Shown here: positions 35,917-46,440 of the stretch, one piece after another
How positions within the stretch are numbered: the stretch's first letter is position 1
Layout: every line of letters begins with the position of its first letter
DNA from: Pseudomonadota bacterium
GTDB taxonomy: Bacteria > Pseudomonadota > Gammaproteobacteria > Xanthomonadales > Rhodanobacteraceae
DNA: 46,440 nt
Assembly (NCBI GenBank): GCA_018240565.1
Contig: JAFEFO010000005.1
Location: 1-46,440, forward strand
Direction: 5' to 3'
The notes under the pieces: model-generated
Seen by the model: the letters and a program-made list of their open reading frames with translations, nothing else
Database searches by the model: none
What the model was told of the DNA's origin: nothing
Program-made: the position numbers and the translations under genes

Positions 35917-36231
35917 GTGTCTACGCTAGCTGAAAATGTTCGTGCTCTGAGGCTCGCCAAAGGTCTGTCACAGCCGCAACTTGCGCGAGCGGTCGGTGTC
36001 TCACGCGCTGCCATCTCGACCATTGAGGCCGGAAGAAGAAAATCTCTTCGAGGGGAGACCCTCATCGGGTTGGCATCTGTGCTTGGCGTCGAGCCATCAC
36101 GTATTTTTGACGACAGTGCAGTTTGTTCCAAGCTATCTGGCGAAGAACTGGCTTTGCTGAGGGCCTTCAATGCGCTCCCCAGGAATCGTCAGCCAACAGC
36201 AGTCAGCCTACTCATTGCGCTTGCCAAGTAG
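35917..36231 (+). CDS. XRE-family helix-turn-helix regulator
   Basis: 104 residues from a GTG start with aagga nine bases upstream. Residues about 5-60 are a Cro/CI-type helix-turn-helix (LAENVRALRLAKGLSQPQLARAVGVSRAAISTIEAGRRKSLRGETLIGLASVLGV). The tail (LSGEELALLRAFNALPRNRQPTAVSLLIALAK) is helical and may dimerise. It lies 17 bp after the attC core site, the position of the next cassette gene. A degenerate attC-like sequence follows its stop. It may regulate the element it sits in; its target is unknown. It has noticeably less GC-rich wording than neighbouring housekeeping genes, consistent with acquisition. Confidence 0.85.
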   Translation: MSTLAENVRALRLAKGLSQPQLARAVGVSRAAISTIEAGRRKSLRGETLIGLASVLGVEPSRIFDDSAVCSKLSGEELALLRAFNALPRNRQPTAVSLLIALAK

Positions 36232-36245
36232 TTGCGGTTGAAACG

Positions 36246-36298
36246 CAGCTACTCGTTCAAGCGGACGGCTATGGGTCGGTTGCGCTAGACGGTTGGGC
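36246..36298 (+). other. Degenerate attC-like site after the XRE gene
   Basis: tcgttcaagcggacgg followed by gcgctagacg and GTTGGGC (36292-36298, a perfect GTTRRRY) has attC layout, and cgttcaagcg can pair with cgctagacg leaving one unpaired base. The matching 5' core box (cagctac) is poor. It may be a decayed attC that once closed the XRE cassette. Confidence 0.35.
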
Positions 36299-36381
36299 AT
36301 CGCGGCTGCTGCTGCCTGGCTCAAGCGTTCACGAGCCACAGGTGAGGGCGTTCCGGATTCCCTGAAAGGCAGCTCGGGGGC

Positions 36382-36522
36382 GTGACGTTGACGAGCGAGA
36401 TGCAAGACCGACAATTGACGACGCTTGCAAAGTTGATCCCGGAGTACCCCGGCGAAACATTGGCGAAAAATCCGCCGGAAACGACCTTGTACTACGGCGA
36501 GTTGTACTTCAATTTGGCGTGA
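36382..36522 (+). CDS. Short open frame, possible gene remnant
   Basis: A 46-codon GTG frame after cggggg: VTLTSEMQDRQLTTLAKLIP followed by EYPGETLAKNPPETTLYYGELYFNLA. The amino-acid composition looks protein-like rather than random, but there is no recognisable family. Its 3' part overlaps a weak copy of the element's end motif. It could be a small cassette gene or the tail of a lost one. Confidence 0.22.
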   Translation: MTLTSEMQDRQLTTLAKLIPEYPGETLAKNPPETTLYYGELYFNLA

Positions 36523-36562
36523 GGTACCGCTTGCGGCCGCGCTGAAGCGGGAAGCGGCGGGT

Positions 36563-36600
36563 GTTGTACGTTTTATTGGCGCGTTGTATGGTTTATTAGC
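36563..36600 (-). repeat. Two adjacent right-hand copies of the 19-bp end motif
   Basis: gttgtacgttttattggc (36563-36580) and gttgtatggtttattagc (36583-36600) differ at 3 of 18 positions and are spaced 20 bp apart, about two helical turns. A further gttgtac lies at 36612-36618 and a weaker copy at 36501-36518. They lie in the noncoding stretch next to the 3' end of glmS. Confidence 0.6.
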
Positions 36601-36631
36601 TTCTACCACCCGTTGTACAAGTCCAGACGGA

Positions 36632-38464
36632 CTATTCCACCGTCACGGACTTGGCGAGGTTTCTTGGCTGATCCACATCCGTGCCGCGCTGCACGGCGAC
36701 GTGGTAGGCGAGCAGTTGCAGCGGAACGGTGAACACGATCGGCGCGATCAGCTCGCCGCAGGGCGGCAGCGCGAGCAGGTGGCCGTTGTCCTGGCGCATG
36801 TTGCGCGCGACGTCGGCATCGGCGAGCACATACAATTCGCCGCCGCGGGCGCGCACTTCTTCAAGATTCGACTTCAGTTTTTCCAATAGATGATCGTTCG
36901 GCGCCACCGCGATCACCGGCATGGCCTCGTCTACCAGCGCCAGCGGGCCGTGCTTCAATTCGCCGGCCGGATACGCCTCGGCGTGGATGTAGGAGATTTC
37001 CTTGAGCTTGAGTGCGCCTTCCATGGCAATCGGAAACTGCGTGCCGCGACCAAGAAACAGGGTGTGCTCCTTGGCGACGAAGCGATGCGCCAATGTCTGG
37101 ATGCGCGCATCCAGCGCCAAGGTGTCGCGCACGGCGCCGGGCAGGGTTTCAAGTTCCTGCACCAATTGCGCATAGCGCCTGGCGTCAAGGCCGTGGTGGT
37201 GCGCCAGCTCCAACGCAAATAGCGCCAGTGCCGCCAGCTGGGTGGTAAACGCCTTGGTCGAGGCAACGCCGATCTCGGGACCGGCACGTGTCATCAGGGT
37301 GAGCGCCGATTCGCGCACGATCGAGGATTCGGGAACGTTGCAGATGGCGAGTGTCGCCAGGTAGGTTTTCGACTTGGCCAGTTTCAGTGCGGCCAGCGTA
37401 TCGGCGGTTTCGCCGGATTGGGAAATCGTCACGAACAACGTGTCGGCGGGAACTGCCGCATTGCGGTAACGGTATTCCGAGGCAATCTCGACATTGCATG
37501 GCACGCCGGCGAATGACTCGATCCAGTAGCGCGCAACCAGGGCGGCGTGGTAGCTCGAGCCGCAGGCGATGATGTGCACGTTGCGGGTTTTCGTCAGCAG
37601 CTCGCGCGCGCCGACGCCGAAGATTTCGGTCAGGACCTTGCCGCCGGCGAGGCGGCCTTCGAGCGTGTCCGCCAGCGCCTGCGGCTGCTCGTGGATTTCC
37701 TTGAGCATGTAATGGCGATATTCGCCGCGCTGCACCGCGTCGGCGCCGATATGCGCCTGCTTGATCGGACGTTCCGCCTTGGCGCCGTGTTCGTCGTAGA
37801 TCGTGATGCCATCGACCGTGGCGTCGGCGATATCGCCCTCGGCGAGATAAATGAAGCGCCGTGTTACGGGCAACAGCGCGTAGATGTCCGAGGCGACGAA
37901 TTGCTCGCCGTCGGCCAGGCCCGCCACCATCGGACTGCCGCGGCGCGCACCGATCACGCGACCGGGTTCGCGACGGCTGATCGCGGCAATGGCGTAAGCG
38001 CCACGCAGGCGCGGTAGGGTCTTGCGCACGGCGTCGAGCAGGTCCGCGCCCTGGCTTTGGTAATGCTCGATCAGGTGTGCGATCACTTCGGTGTCGGTGT
38101 CGGACGCGAACTCGTAGCCGAGTGCTTTCAATTCCGCACGCAATTCCTCATGGTTCTCGATGATGCCGTTGTGCACCACCGCGACACTGCCGCGCGACAC
38201 CATCGGATGCGCATTGACCGTGTTCGGCACGCCATGCGTGGCCCAGCGCGTGTGCGCGATGCCGGTGTGCCCGGCGATCGGGTGCGCGGCGTGCAGGGTT
38301 TCCAGTTCCTGCACCTTGCCCTTGGTACGCACGCGCTCCAGGCCTTGGTCGGTGAGCAAGGCGATGCCGGCCGAATCGTAGCCACGGTATTCCAGCGCCT
38401 TCAATCCGGTGATCAGCGTTCCCACCACATCACGATGCGCCGTGGCGCCGACTATTCCACACAT
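36632..38464 (-). CDS. glmS: Glutamine-fructose-6-phosphate aminotransferase (isomerizing)
   Basis: 610 residues from the ATG at 38464, so that Cys2 of MCGIVGA becomes the N-terminal nucleophile. An N-terminal glutaminase domain (about 1-240) is followed by two SIS sugar isomerase domains (about 290-610; IACGSSYHAALVARYW, ISQSGETADTLAAL, and the conserved end NLAKSVTVE). It makes glucosamine-6-phosphate, the first step towards UDP-GlcNAc for peptidoglycan and lipopolysaccharide. An in-frame upstream ATG at 38698 lies inside glmU and was rejected. It lies 55 bp after glmU. Its 3' end is the classic Tn7 target, and a candidate element sits there. Confidence 0.97.
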   Translation of the reverse strand: MCGIVGATAHRDVVGTLITGLKALEYRGYDSAGIALLTDQGLERVRTKGKVQELETLHAAHPIAGHTGIAHTRWATHGVPNTVNAHPMVSRGSVAVVHNGIIENHEELRAELKALGYEFASDTDTEVIAHLIEHYQSQGADLLDAVRKTLPRLRGAYAIAAISRREPGRVIGARRGSPMVAGLADGEQFVASDIYALLPVTRRFIYLAEGDIADATVDGITIYDEHGAKAERPIKQAHIGADAVQRGEYRHYMLKEIHEQPQALADTLEGRLAGGKVLTEIFGVGARELLTKTRNVHIIACGSSYHAALVARYWIESFAGVPCNVEIASEYRYRNAAVPADTLFVTISQSGETADTLAALKLAKSKTYLATLAICNVPESSIVRESALTLMTRAGPEIGVASTKAFTTQLAALALFALELAHHHGLDARRYAQLVQELETLPGAVRDTLALDARIQTLAHRFVAKEHTLFLGRGTQFPIAMEGALKLKEISYIHAEAYPAGELKHGPLALVDEAMPVIAVAPNDHLLEKLKSNLEEVRARGGELYVLADADVARNMRQDNGHLLALPPCGELIAPIVFTVPLQLLAYHVAVQRGTDVDQPRNLAKSVTVE

Positions 38465-38519
38465 GGGGCAATCCTCGATTCCGGCGCGTATTTTAGCGGA
38501 TCGGCCGCCTGTGAACGGG

Positions 38520-39896
38520 CTATTTCGGGGCTTTTTGCGGGCGTTTCCACCCGGGAATCGTCCGCTGCGGCGCCCGCGCGACGGTGAGCTCACCGGCCGG
38601 TGCGTTCGCGCCAAGGGTTGAGCCGGCGCCGACGGTGGCGTCCTTGCCGACGGTGACCGGCGCAACCAGCGCGGTGTTGGAGCCGATGAATGCGCCATCC
38701 TCGATCGTGGTGCGGTGTTTGTTCACGCCGTCGTAATTGCAGGTGATCGTGCCGGCGCCGATGTTGACGCCGGCGCCGATGCTGGCGTCGCCCAGGTAAC
38801 TGAGGTGATTGGCCTTGGAATTTTCGCCGATCGACGAATTCTTCACCTCGACGAAATTGCCGACGTGCGCGCCGGCGGCGAGTTCCGTGCCGGGGCGCAA
38901 GCGTGCAAACGGGCCGATGACGCAGGCGCCGTGCGTGACCACGCCATCCAGATCGCAATGCGCATGGACGATGGTTCCCGGCGCCAGCGTGGAATCCTTG
39001 ATCCGGCAGAACGGGCCGATGCGCACGCGGTCGCCGAGGTTCACACGGCCTTCGAATACGGTATCGACGTCGATTTCCACGTCGCTGCCGCAAGCCAGTT
39101 CGCCGCGCAGATCGAAACGCGCGGGATCGGCCAGGCGCACGCCGGCCTCGCATAGCACGCGTGCCTGGCGCTGCTGGAATTGGCGTTCGAGTTGCGCCAG
39201 TTGCCATGGATCGTTCGCGCCAAATGCCTCGCGTTCATCGCGGCAGTTGAGGATCGCGGCCGGCATGCCTTCGGTGGCCGCTTGCGCAAACACATCGGTG
39301 AGATAGAACTCGCCTTGCGCGTTGTGGTTGTCGAGATTGTGCGTCCACACGCGCAGGCGCCGCGCATCGGCAGCGAGGATGCCGGTGTTGACCGTGGTGA
39401 TGGTACGTTGGTCTGGCGTCGCGTCCTTTTCTTCAACGACCTCGCGGACACGACCCAGGCCGTCGCGGATCACGCGACCATAACCACGTGGATCGAACAG
39501 TTCGGCGGCGAGCAGGGCGAGCGGCGCGTCGGCATCGCCTAGCGGGCGCAGCGTGGCCGCGCGAATCAGTGGTACGTCGCCGTACAGCACGAGTACGCGC
39601 GCGGCTTCGGGCACCTGCGCCAGCGCCAGTTGCACCGCATGGCCGGTGCCGCGTTGTTGCGCCTGATGCACCCAGTCCAGATCGGGTTGATCGGCAAACG
39701 CCGCACGTACCGCGTCACCGCGATGGCCGAAGACAATATGGATTTGCGCAGGCTTCAATTCGCGCGCGGTCGCCACCACATGGGCGAGCAATGACTTGCC
39801 GGCCAGCGGCAGCAATACCTTCGGCAGCGCCGAATGCATGCGCTTGCCTTCGCCGGCGGCGAGGATGATGACGTGGAGAGGGGCAGTGGCGGTCAT
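38520..39896 (-). CDS. glmU: Bifunctional UDP-GlcNAc pyrophosphorylase / glucosamine-1-phosphate acetyltransferase
   Basis: 458 residues, normal for GlmU. The N-terminal uridylyltransferase domain begins [28 protein letters not shown] and includes VLYGDVPLI. The C-terminal half is a left-handed beta-helix with hexapeptide repeats ([65 protein letters not shown]) that acetylates GlcN-1-P. It makes UDP-GlcNAc and is essential in most bacteria. The start at 39896 fits the family; the ATG overlaps the stop of the PIN toxin gene (ATGA), so glmU translation is coupled to a toxin-antitoxin unit. It is followed by glmS. Confidence 0.97.
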   Translation of the reverse strand: MTATAPLHVIILAAGEGKRMHSALPKVLLPLAGKSLLAHVVATARELKPAQIHIVFGHRGDAVRAAFADQPDLDWVHQAQQRGTGHAVQLALAQVPEAARVLVLYGDVPLIRAATLRPLGDADAPLALLAAELFDPRGYGRVIRDGLGRVREVVEEKDATPDQRTITTVNTGILAADARRLRVWTHNLDNHNAQGEFYLTDVFAQAATEGMPAAILNCRDEREAFGANDPWQLAQLERQFQQRQARVLCEAGVRLADPARFDLRGELACGSDVEIDVDTVFEGRVNLGDRVRIGPFCRIKDSTLAPGTIVHAHCDLDGVVTHGACVIGPFARLRPGTELAAGAHVGNFVEVKNSSIGENSKANHLSYLGDASIGAGVNIGAGTITCNYDGVNKHRTTIEDGAFIGSNTALVAPVTVGKDATVGAGSTLGANAPAGELTVARAPQRTIPGWKRPQKAPK

Positions 39897-40387
39897 GATT
39901 TTTTCGATGGGCGTCGTCTGCGCGGTTTTGCGATGTATTTGACGTGTGGTTCGGCCACGCCTTGCGGCTTCCAGCGCCAATCCTTCAACAGCACGATGGA
40001 ACCCAGCGCGCGCGCCTTGCGGTAGTAGTGTTCGTCGGCGGTGACCAAGTCTAGGCCGTATTCGATGGCGATGGCGTGGTAGATCGTGTCGAACAGGTGA
40101 TGACTGCATCGGATCGACAGCTCGATCGCACGCTTCATGCATTGCGGGTCGGTTTCAATCCGCGCCCCAATGCGCATCAGTTCAGTCGTGAATCTGGCTG
40201 CCAGCTGCGGCAATTGACGTGCCAGCACGGCGGCGATTTCACTGTGCCAGACGGGCGGCTGGATCAAGGCGATATCGCCATCGCGCATACGCGACTTGAT
40301 GGCTTGCGCTATATCGACGTCCTGTTCGTTTGCCTCGGGCAGGAACCACTTGAGGCAGACGCTGGCATCAAGCACCAGCGAAGTCAT
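39893..40387 (-). CDS. VapC-type PIN-domain ribonuclease toxin
   Basis: 164 residues. PIN-domain acidic residues are all visible: D7 in LVLDASV, E50 in [11 protein letters not shown]100 in [11 protein letters not shown] and D118 in VTADEHYY. Such toxins cut RNA, often tRNA, when the antitoxin is lost. The C-terminus is unusually long and basic ([15 protein letters not shown]). The start overlaps the antitoxin stop by 4 bp, and the stop overlaps the glmU start by 4 bp, so three genes are chained by ATGA junctions. A PIN toxin joined to glmU in this way is unusual. Confidence 0.9.
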   Translation of the reverse strand: MTSLVLDASVCLKWFLPEANEQDVDIAQAIKSRMRDGDIALIQPPVWHSEIAAVLARQLPQLAARFTTELMRIGARIETDPQCMKRAIELSIRCSHHLFDTIYHAIAIEYGLDLVTADEHYYRKARALGSIVLLKDWRWKPQGVAEPHVKYIAKPRRRRPSKKS

Positions 40388-40629
40388 CGCGTCACTTCAT
40401 CTCGTAATTGACGAAGTGCGCGCTGGATGGTGCCCTTGGGCAGCGGCTTGATCGTTGCACGGATGCGATCGATGTTGTCGAGCGCCTGCACATGCGCCTG
40501 CCGCCGCTTTTCGCGCTCGACCGCCTCGCGCAACAAATCGGCGACGATGGCGCTCTTGTTGCAACCTTCGAAAGTATCGTTGAAGGCTTCTTTGACGTCT
40601 TCGGGAACGCTGAAATTGACGGTTGCCAT
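40384..40629 (-). CDS. Ribbon-helix-helix antitoxin of the PIN toxin
   Basis: 81 residues. MATVNFSVPEDVKEAFNDTF forms the DNA-contacting strand and first helix of an RHH fold, and KSAIVADLLREAVEREK the second helix. The remaining about 40 residues ([32 protein letters not shown]) would wrap the toxin. It precedes the toxin gene with a 4-bp overlap, the standard order. A perfect inverted repeat lies 10 bp upstream of the start and is the likely autoregulatory operator. Confidence 0.88.
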   Translation of the reverse strand: MATVNFSVPEDVKEAFNDTFEGCNKSAIVADLLREAVEREKRRQAHVQALDNIDRIRATIKPLPKGTIQRALRQLRDEVTR

Positions 40630-40638
40630 GGCGATGGC

Positions 40639-40663
40639 TGATTGTTGAAATATTCAACAATCA
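40639..40663. promoter_or_regulatory. Operator palindrome of the toxin-antitoxin unit
   Basis: TGATTGTTGAA and TTCAACAATCA form perfect 11-bp arms around a 3-base centre. The site lies between the promoter and the antitoxin start and overlaps the predicted -10 box, so a bound antitoxin would block transcription. Confidence 0.78.
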
Positions 40664-40688
40664 TGGCACCGTCAGCACTCAGCGTCAA
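40660..40688 (-). promoter_or_regulatory. Sigma-70 promoter of the toxin-antitoxin-glmU unit
   Basis: On the minus strand TTGACG (40683-40688) and CATGAT (40660-40665) are separated by 17 bases. The -10 overlaps one arm of the palindromic operator. The 4-bp-overlapping genes downstream suggest it also drives glmU. Confidence 0.6.
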
Positions 40689-40701
40689 ATTGCACAAATG
40701 A

Positions 40702-40726
40702 AAACGCCGGCGCGAGGCCGGCGTTT
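40702..40726 (-). terminator. Terminator of the atp operon
   Basis: Ten-base arms aaacgccggc (40702-40711) and gccggcgttt (40717-40726) with loop gcgag. Read on the minus strand the hairpin leads into tttt. It lies 22 bp after the atpC stop and before the toxin-antitoxin promoter, so it separates the two units. Confidence 0.85.
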
Positions 40727-40748
40727 GTATTCATCCTTTCGGGCGTTC

Positions 40749-41171
40749 TCAGTGCTTCAACTGTTTGCGTAGTTGCTCGATCGCGCGCAACTGCGCGACC
40801 GCCTGCATGAGTTCCGCTTGCGCCTGCGCGATTTCCACCGCGTCAGCGCGGTTGGCGAGCAGGCGCTCGGCGTTTTCCTTGGCGCGGCGTGCGGCGGCTT
40901 CGTCCAGATCCCTGGCGCGGATCGCGGTGTCGGCGAGTACGGTCACGACCTGCGGTTGCACTTCGAGGATGCCACCGGAGACGTAGAAGCATTGCTCCTC
41001 GCCGTTCTCCAGCTGCACGCGCACCTGGCCCGGTTTCAGGCGCGTGATCAGCGGCGCATGGCGCGGCGCAATGCCGAGCTCGCCGGCCTCGCCGGTGGCG
41101 ATGACCATCTTGGCCTGACCGTGGAAGATCTCGGATTCGGCGCCGACGATGTCGCAGCGGATGGTGGTCAT
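40749..41171 (-). CDS. atpC: ATP synthase F1 subunit epsilon
   Basis: 140 residues, normal length. The N-terminal beta-sandwich ([50 protein letters not shown]) and C-terminal helical hairpin ([38 protein letters not shown]) are intact. Epsilon sits on the central stalk and restrains ATP hydrolysis. It is the last gene of the operon, 9 bp after atpD, and is followed by a strong terminator. Confidence 0.97.
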   Translation of the reverse strand: MTTIRCDIVGAESEIFHGQAKMVIATGEAGELGIAPRHAPLITRLKPGQVRVQLENGEEQCFYVSGGILEVQPQVVTVLADTAIRARDLDEAAARRAKENAERLLANRADAVEIAQAQAELMQAVAQLRAIEQLRKQLKH

Positions 41172-41180
41172 GATCGTGCC

Positions 41181-42760
<1,580 letters not shown>

Positions 42761-42770
42761 AAAATTAAAC

Positions 42771-43634
42771 TCATACCGCCGCTGCACCACCCACGATTTC
42801 CGAAATTTCCTGCGTGATCGCCGCCTGGCGCACCTTGTTGTAGACCAGCGTCAGCGAATCGATCGCCTTCTTGGCGTTGTCGCCCGCGGACTTCATCGCC
42901 ACCATGCGCGCAGCGTGTTCGCTGGCAAGATTTTCGAGCGTCGACTGATACACCAGCGATTCGATGTAGCGCGTGAGCACGTGGCCGAGCACGGATTCGG
43001 CATCCGGCTCGTACAGGTAATCCCAGTCGTGCGCCGTGGCGAGCGTGTCCGACGGCGGCAAAGGCAGCAGCTGATCCAGCGTCGGCTTCTGTGTCATCGT
43101 GTTGACGAAATCATTGTAGGCCAGCGTGAGACGATCGATCTTGCCTGTGCTGTAGCCGTCGAGCATGATCTTGATCACGCCGATCAGCTGCTCGATCTTG
43201 GGCTTTTCGCCCAGGTGCGTGGCGCTGCCGACCAGATTGACCTTGAGGCGACGGAAAAACACATTCGCCTTGCTACCGATCGCGACGATGTCGACTTCGA
43301 CACCCTTGTCGTGCCATTCGCGGATTTCGCCGAGCAGCTTGCGGAACAGGTTCGAATTCAGGCCGCCGCACAGACCGCGGTCGGTGGAGACGATGATGTA
43401 GCCCACGCGCTTGACCTGCTCGCGCTCCGTCAGGAACGGATGCTTGAACTCGGTGTTCGCGCGGGCCACGTGGCCGGCGACCTGGCGCATCGCACGCGCG
43501 TACGGGCGCGATGCGCGCATGAGATCCTGCGCCTTGCGGATCTTCGAGGCCGAAACCATCTCCAGCGCGCGCGTCACCTTGCGGGTGTTCGCGACACTCT
43601 TGATCTTGGTGCGGATTTCGCGTGCGCCTGCCAT
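42771..43634 (-). CDS. atpG: ATP synthase F1 subunit gamma
   Basis: 287 residues. It begins [36 protein letters not shown] and ends with the conserved [47 protein letters not shown]. These N- and C-terminal helices form the rotating shaft in the F1 head. [21 protein letters not shown] is the other diagnostic block. It starts 6 bp after atpA. It is followed by a 156-bp repeat-containing gap before atpD. Confidence 0.97.
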   Translation of the reverse strand: MAGAREIRTKIKSVANTRKVTRALEMVSASKIRKAQDLMRASRPYARAMRQVAGHVARANTEFKHPFLTEREQVKRVGYIIVSTDRGLCGGLNSNLFRKLLGEIREWHDKGVEVDIVAIGSKANVFFRRLKVNLVGSATHLGEKPKIEQLIGVIKIMLDGYSTGKIDRLTLAYNDFVNTMTQKPTLDQLLPLPPSDTLATAHDWDYLYEPDAESVLGHVLTRYIESLVYQSTLENLASEHAARMVAMKSAGDNAKKAIDSLTLVYNKVRQAAITQEISEIVGGAAAV

Positions 43635-43640
43635 GTCGGT

Positions 43641-45188
<1,548 letters not shown>

Positions 45189-45298
45189 TGCAATTTCCTC
45201 TGCGTGCGCCGGTGAAAACGCGCGTTGATTCAAGATGTAAGGTGTTAGGAATACGGGCGAAAAACGCCGGCAATCCTAAAACCTCACTGCCTCCTGCT

Positions 45299-45385
45299 CG
45301 TCATTCCGGCATGGAATGCCGGAATCCAGTTGCCATGGACGGCATCCTTGCAGTCTGGATGCCGGCAATCCCTGCCGGCATGACG
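45299..45385. repeat. Intergenic inverted repeat between atpH and atpA
   Basis: cgtcattccggcatggaatg (from 45299) and its continuation through ccggaatccag are mirrored by ctggatgccggcaatccctg continuing through ccggcatgacg (to 45385). Smaller hairpins (attccggc/gccggaat) lie inside. The pattern is that of a common proteobacterial dispersed repeat (cgtcattcc...ggaatccag). It begins 110 bp after the alpha subunit start on the upstream side and ends 12 bp after the atpH stop. Confidence 0.8.
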
Positions 45386-45397
45386 TAGTCCTTGCCG

Positions 45398-45931
45398 TTA
45401 CTGCGCCAAAGCGCTTTGCAGACGCTCCAGCCTTCCACGCACCGAACCGTCGATGACCACATCGCCGGCATCGATCACGGCACCGCCGATCACGGCCGGG
45501 TCGATGCGTTGTTCCAGTTCGATCTCGCGCGCGAAGCGCTTTTTCAGCGCAACCTTGATCGCCTCGGCCTGCGCGGCGGGAATCTCGCTGGCCGAGCGCA
45601 GGGTGACGCGCACCGTGCGTTCGGACTCGCGCTTGAATTCCTCGAACAGCGCGGCGATTTCGGGCAGCAGGTCCACGCGCCGGTTCTCGACCAGCAACGC
45701 AAGGAACGCGGCGAATGGCGAATCCGCGGTTTCGCTTGGCGGTAGCAACAGGCTGACGAGTTCGGCGTGCGACAGGCGCGGGTCGCCCGCGAGCGAGCGC
45801 ACGCGGGCGTCGCCCATCGCCTGTGCGGCGAAGCGCAGGTGGCTCGACCACGCGGCCAGCGCGCTGTGCGCACGCGCCGTTTCGAACGCGGCGCGCGCGT
45901 ACGGACGGGCTAGGGTCAGCGGCTCGCTCAT
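45398..45931 (-). CDS. atpH: ATP synthase F1 subunit delta
   Basis: 177 residues from the ATG at 45931 (MSEPLTLARPYARAAFETA). The N-terminal helical domain and the conserved C-terminal block (ERTVRVTLRSASEIPAAQAEAIKVALKKRFAREIELEQRIDPAVIGGAVIDAGDVVIDGSVRGRLERLQSAL) are those of the delta/OSCP subunit. It links the F1 head to the peripheral stalk. It starts 2 bp after the atpF stop, which argues for translational coupling. Confidence 0.97.
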   Translation of the reverse strand: MSEPLTLARPYARAAFETARAHSALAAWSSHLRFAAQAMGDARVRSLAGDPRLSHAELVSLLLPPSETADSPFAAFLALLVENRRVDLLPEIAALFEEFKRESERTVRVTLRSASEIPAAQAEAIKVALKKRFAREIELEQRIDPAVIGGAVIDAGDVVIDGSVRGRLERLQSALAQ

Positions 45932-45933
45932 CG

Positions 45934-46404
45934 TCAGATTTCCGCGACGAGCTGATCGAGCAGGGCCTTGTGCGCCGCCGGATCGATCTCGCGCTGCACG
46001 ATCTTCGACGCACCTTGCACGGCGAGCGCGGCGACCTGGCCGCGCAGCGACTCGCGCGCCTTGCCGACCATGCCGTCGATGTCGGCTTGCGCCGTGGCCT
46101 TGACGCGCGCGGCTTCGAGCAGCGCGTCGGTCTTGGCCTTGTCGACGATCTGGTTGGCCTGCGCATGCGCCTTGTCGACGATCTCGGCAGCTTGCGCGCG
46201 CGCCTTCTTGATCTCGTCGGCGACGCGGGCGTCGGCGTCCTTCAGCTCGGCTTGCGCGCGTTCGGCGGCCGACAGGCCGTCGGCGATGCGCTGGGCGCGT
46301 TCGTCCATCGCCGCTGAAATCGGCGGCCACAGGAACTTCATCGTGAACCAGATCAGGATCCCGAAGACGATGATCTGGGCGATGAGTGTTGCGTTGATGC
46401 TCAC
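45934..46404 (-). CDS. atpF: ATP synthase F0 subunit b
   Basis: 156 residues. One N-terminal membrane helix (about 5-25, [24 protein letters not shown]) is followed by a long Ala/Glu/Lys/Arg-rich coiled coil to the end, the peripheral stalk of the enzyme. Both features are diagnostic. The ribosome-binding region (gaggtagtcccc) is visible upstream. The minus-strand reading just beyond shows a TAA at 46432-46434 that may be the stop of atpE (subunit c), but too little of it is inside the window to call. Confidence 0.97.
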   Translation of the reverse strand: MSINATLIAQIIVFGILIWFTMKFLWPPISAAMDERAQRIADGLSAAERAQAELKDADARVADEIKKARAQAAEIVDKAHAQANQIVDKAKTDALLEAARVKATAQADIDGMVGKARESLRGQVAALAVQGASKIVQREIDPAAHKALLDQLVAEI

Positions 46405-46440
46405 GGGGACTACCTCGTGGAATCGGAAAGGTTAGTGCGC

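Larger units (their letters stand above)
35575..36620. mobile_element. Candidate mini Tn7-like element beside glmS
   Basis: Copies of a 19-bp motif (approximately AGCTAATAAAACGTACAAC) lie near both ends in opposite orientations: one good copy at 35589-35607 (plus) and two adjacent ones at 36563-36600 (minus), with weaker copies at about 35661-35674 and 36501-36518. The right tip TTGTACAAC reads inward from 36620, 12 bp past the glmS stop codon. Tn7-like transposons carry arrays of transposase-binding repeats at each end and insert just downstream of glmS, so the layout fits. There are no transposase genes; cargo is a tiny protein, an attC site and an XRE regulator. No flanking target duplication could be found and the left tip is uncertain. 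Confidence 0.42.

Overview
The window is a GC-rich gammaproteobacterial chromosome segment. Its gene content points to Lysobacterales (Xanthomonadales), most likely Rhodanobacteraceae (Dokdonella/Tahibacter/Rudaea-like). The grounds are an intact atp operon followed by glmU-glmS, the gpmI-envC-ctpA string, secreted proteins ending in a GFE(P) tail, and palindromic intergenic repeats of a kind I associate with this order. The placement is inferred from gene content, not from a phylogeny.

Layout. 1-110: the 3' end of a 5S rRNA gene and its terminator, so an rRNA operon lies to the left. 164-11009: a membrane-anchored ankyrin protein, a Kef-type antiporter, a RimK-like ATP-grasp ligase with a divergent GNAT acetyltransferase, a membrane protein with an M28 lipoprotein peptidase, and a secreted repeat protein. 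11104-15160: gpmI, envC and ctpA, with the first two overlapping. 15185-19898: a secreted TPR-CHAT (caspase-like) protein, a long palindromic repeat, and an overlapping pair of ECF-like sigma factor and membrane anti-sigma factor. 19998-27028: three exported proteins (S53 peptidase, beta-propeller-like protein, class C serine hydrolase) that share a C-terminal IF-x-NGF-E/D-P tail. 27034-30537: DUF1820, rhomboid protease, and the type II secretion accessory proteins GspB and GspA. 30802-35460: two TonB-dependent receptors. 35575-36620: a roughly 1 kb candidate mobile element just past the 3' end of glmS; it has repeated end motifs, an integron attC site, a tiny membrane protein and an XRE regulator. 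36632-40629: glmS, glmU and a VapBC-type toxin-antitoxin pair whose toxin stop overlaps the glmU start. 40749-46404: atpC, D, G, A, H and F on the minus strand; atpE should follow just off the right edge.

The most interesting parts are: (i) the TPR-CHAT / sigma / anti-sigma module, which in outline resembles the protease-sigma arrangement of type III-E CRISPR (Craspase) but has no CRISPR; (ii) the shared C-terminal tail on three unrelated exoproteins; (iii) the small Tn7-like-looking element with an orphan attC beside glmS; and (iv) the toxin-antitoxin module wired directly into essential glmU. No CRISPR array, tRNA gene, complete insertion sequence or integrase gene was recognised.
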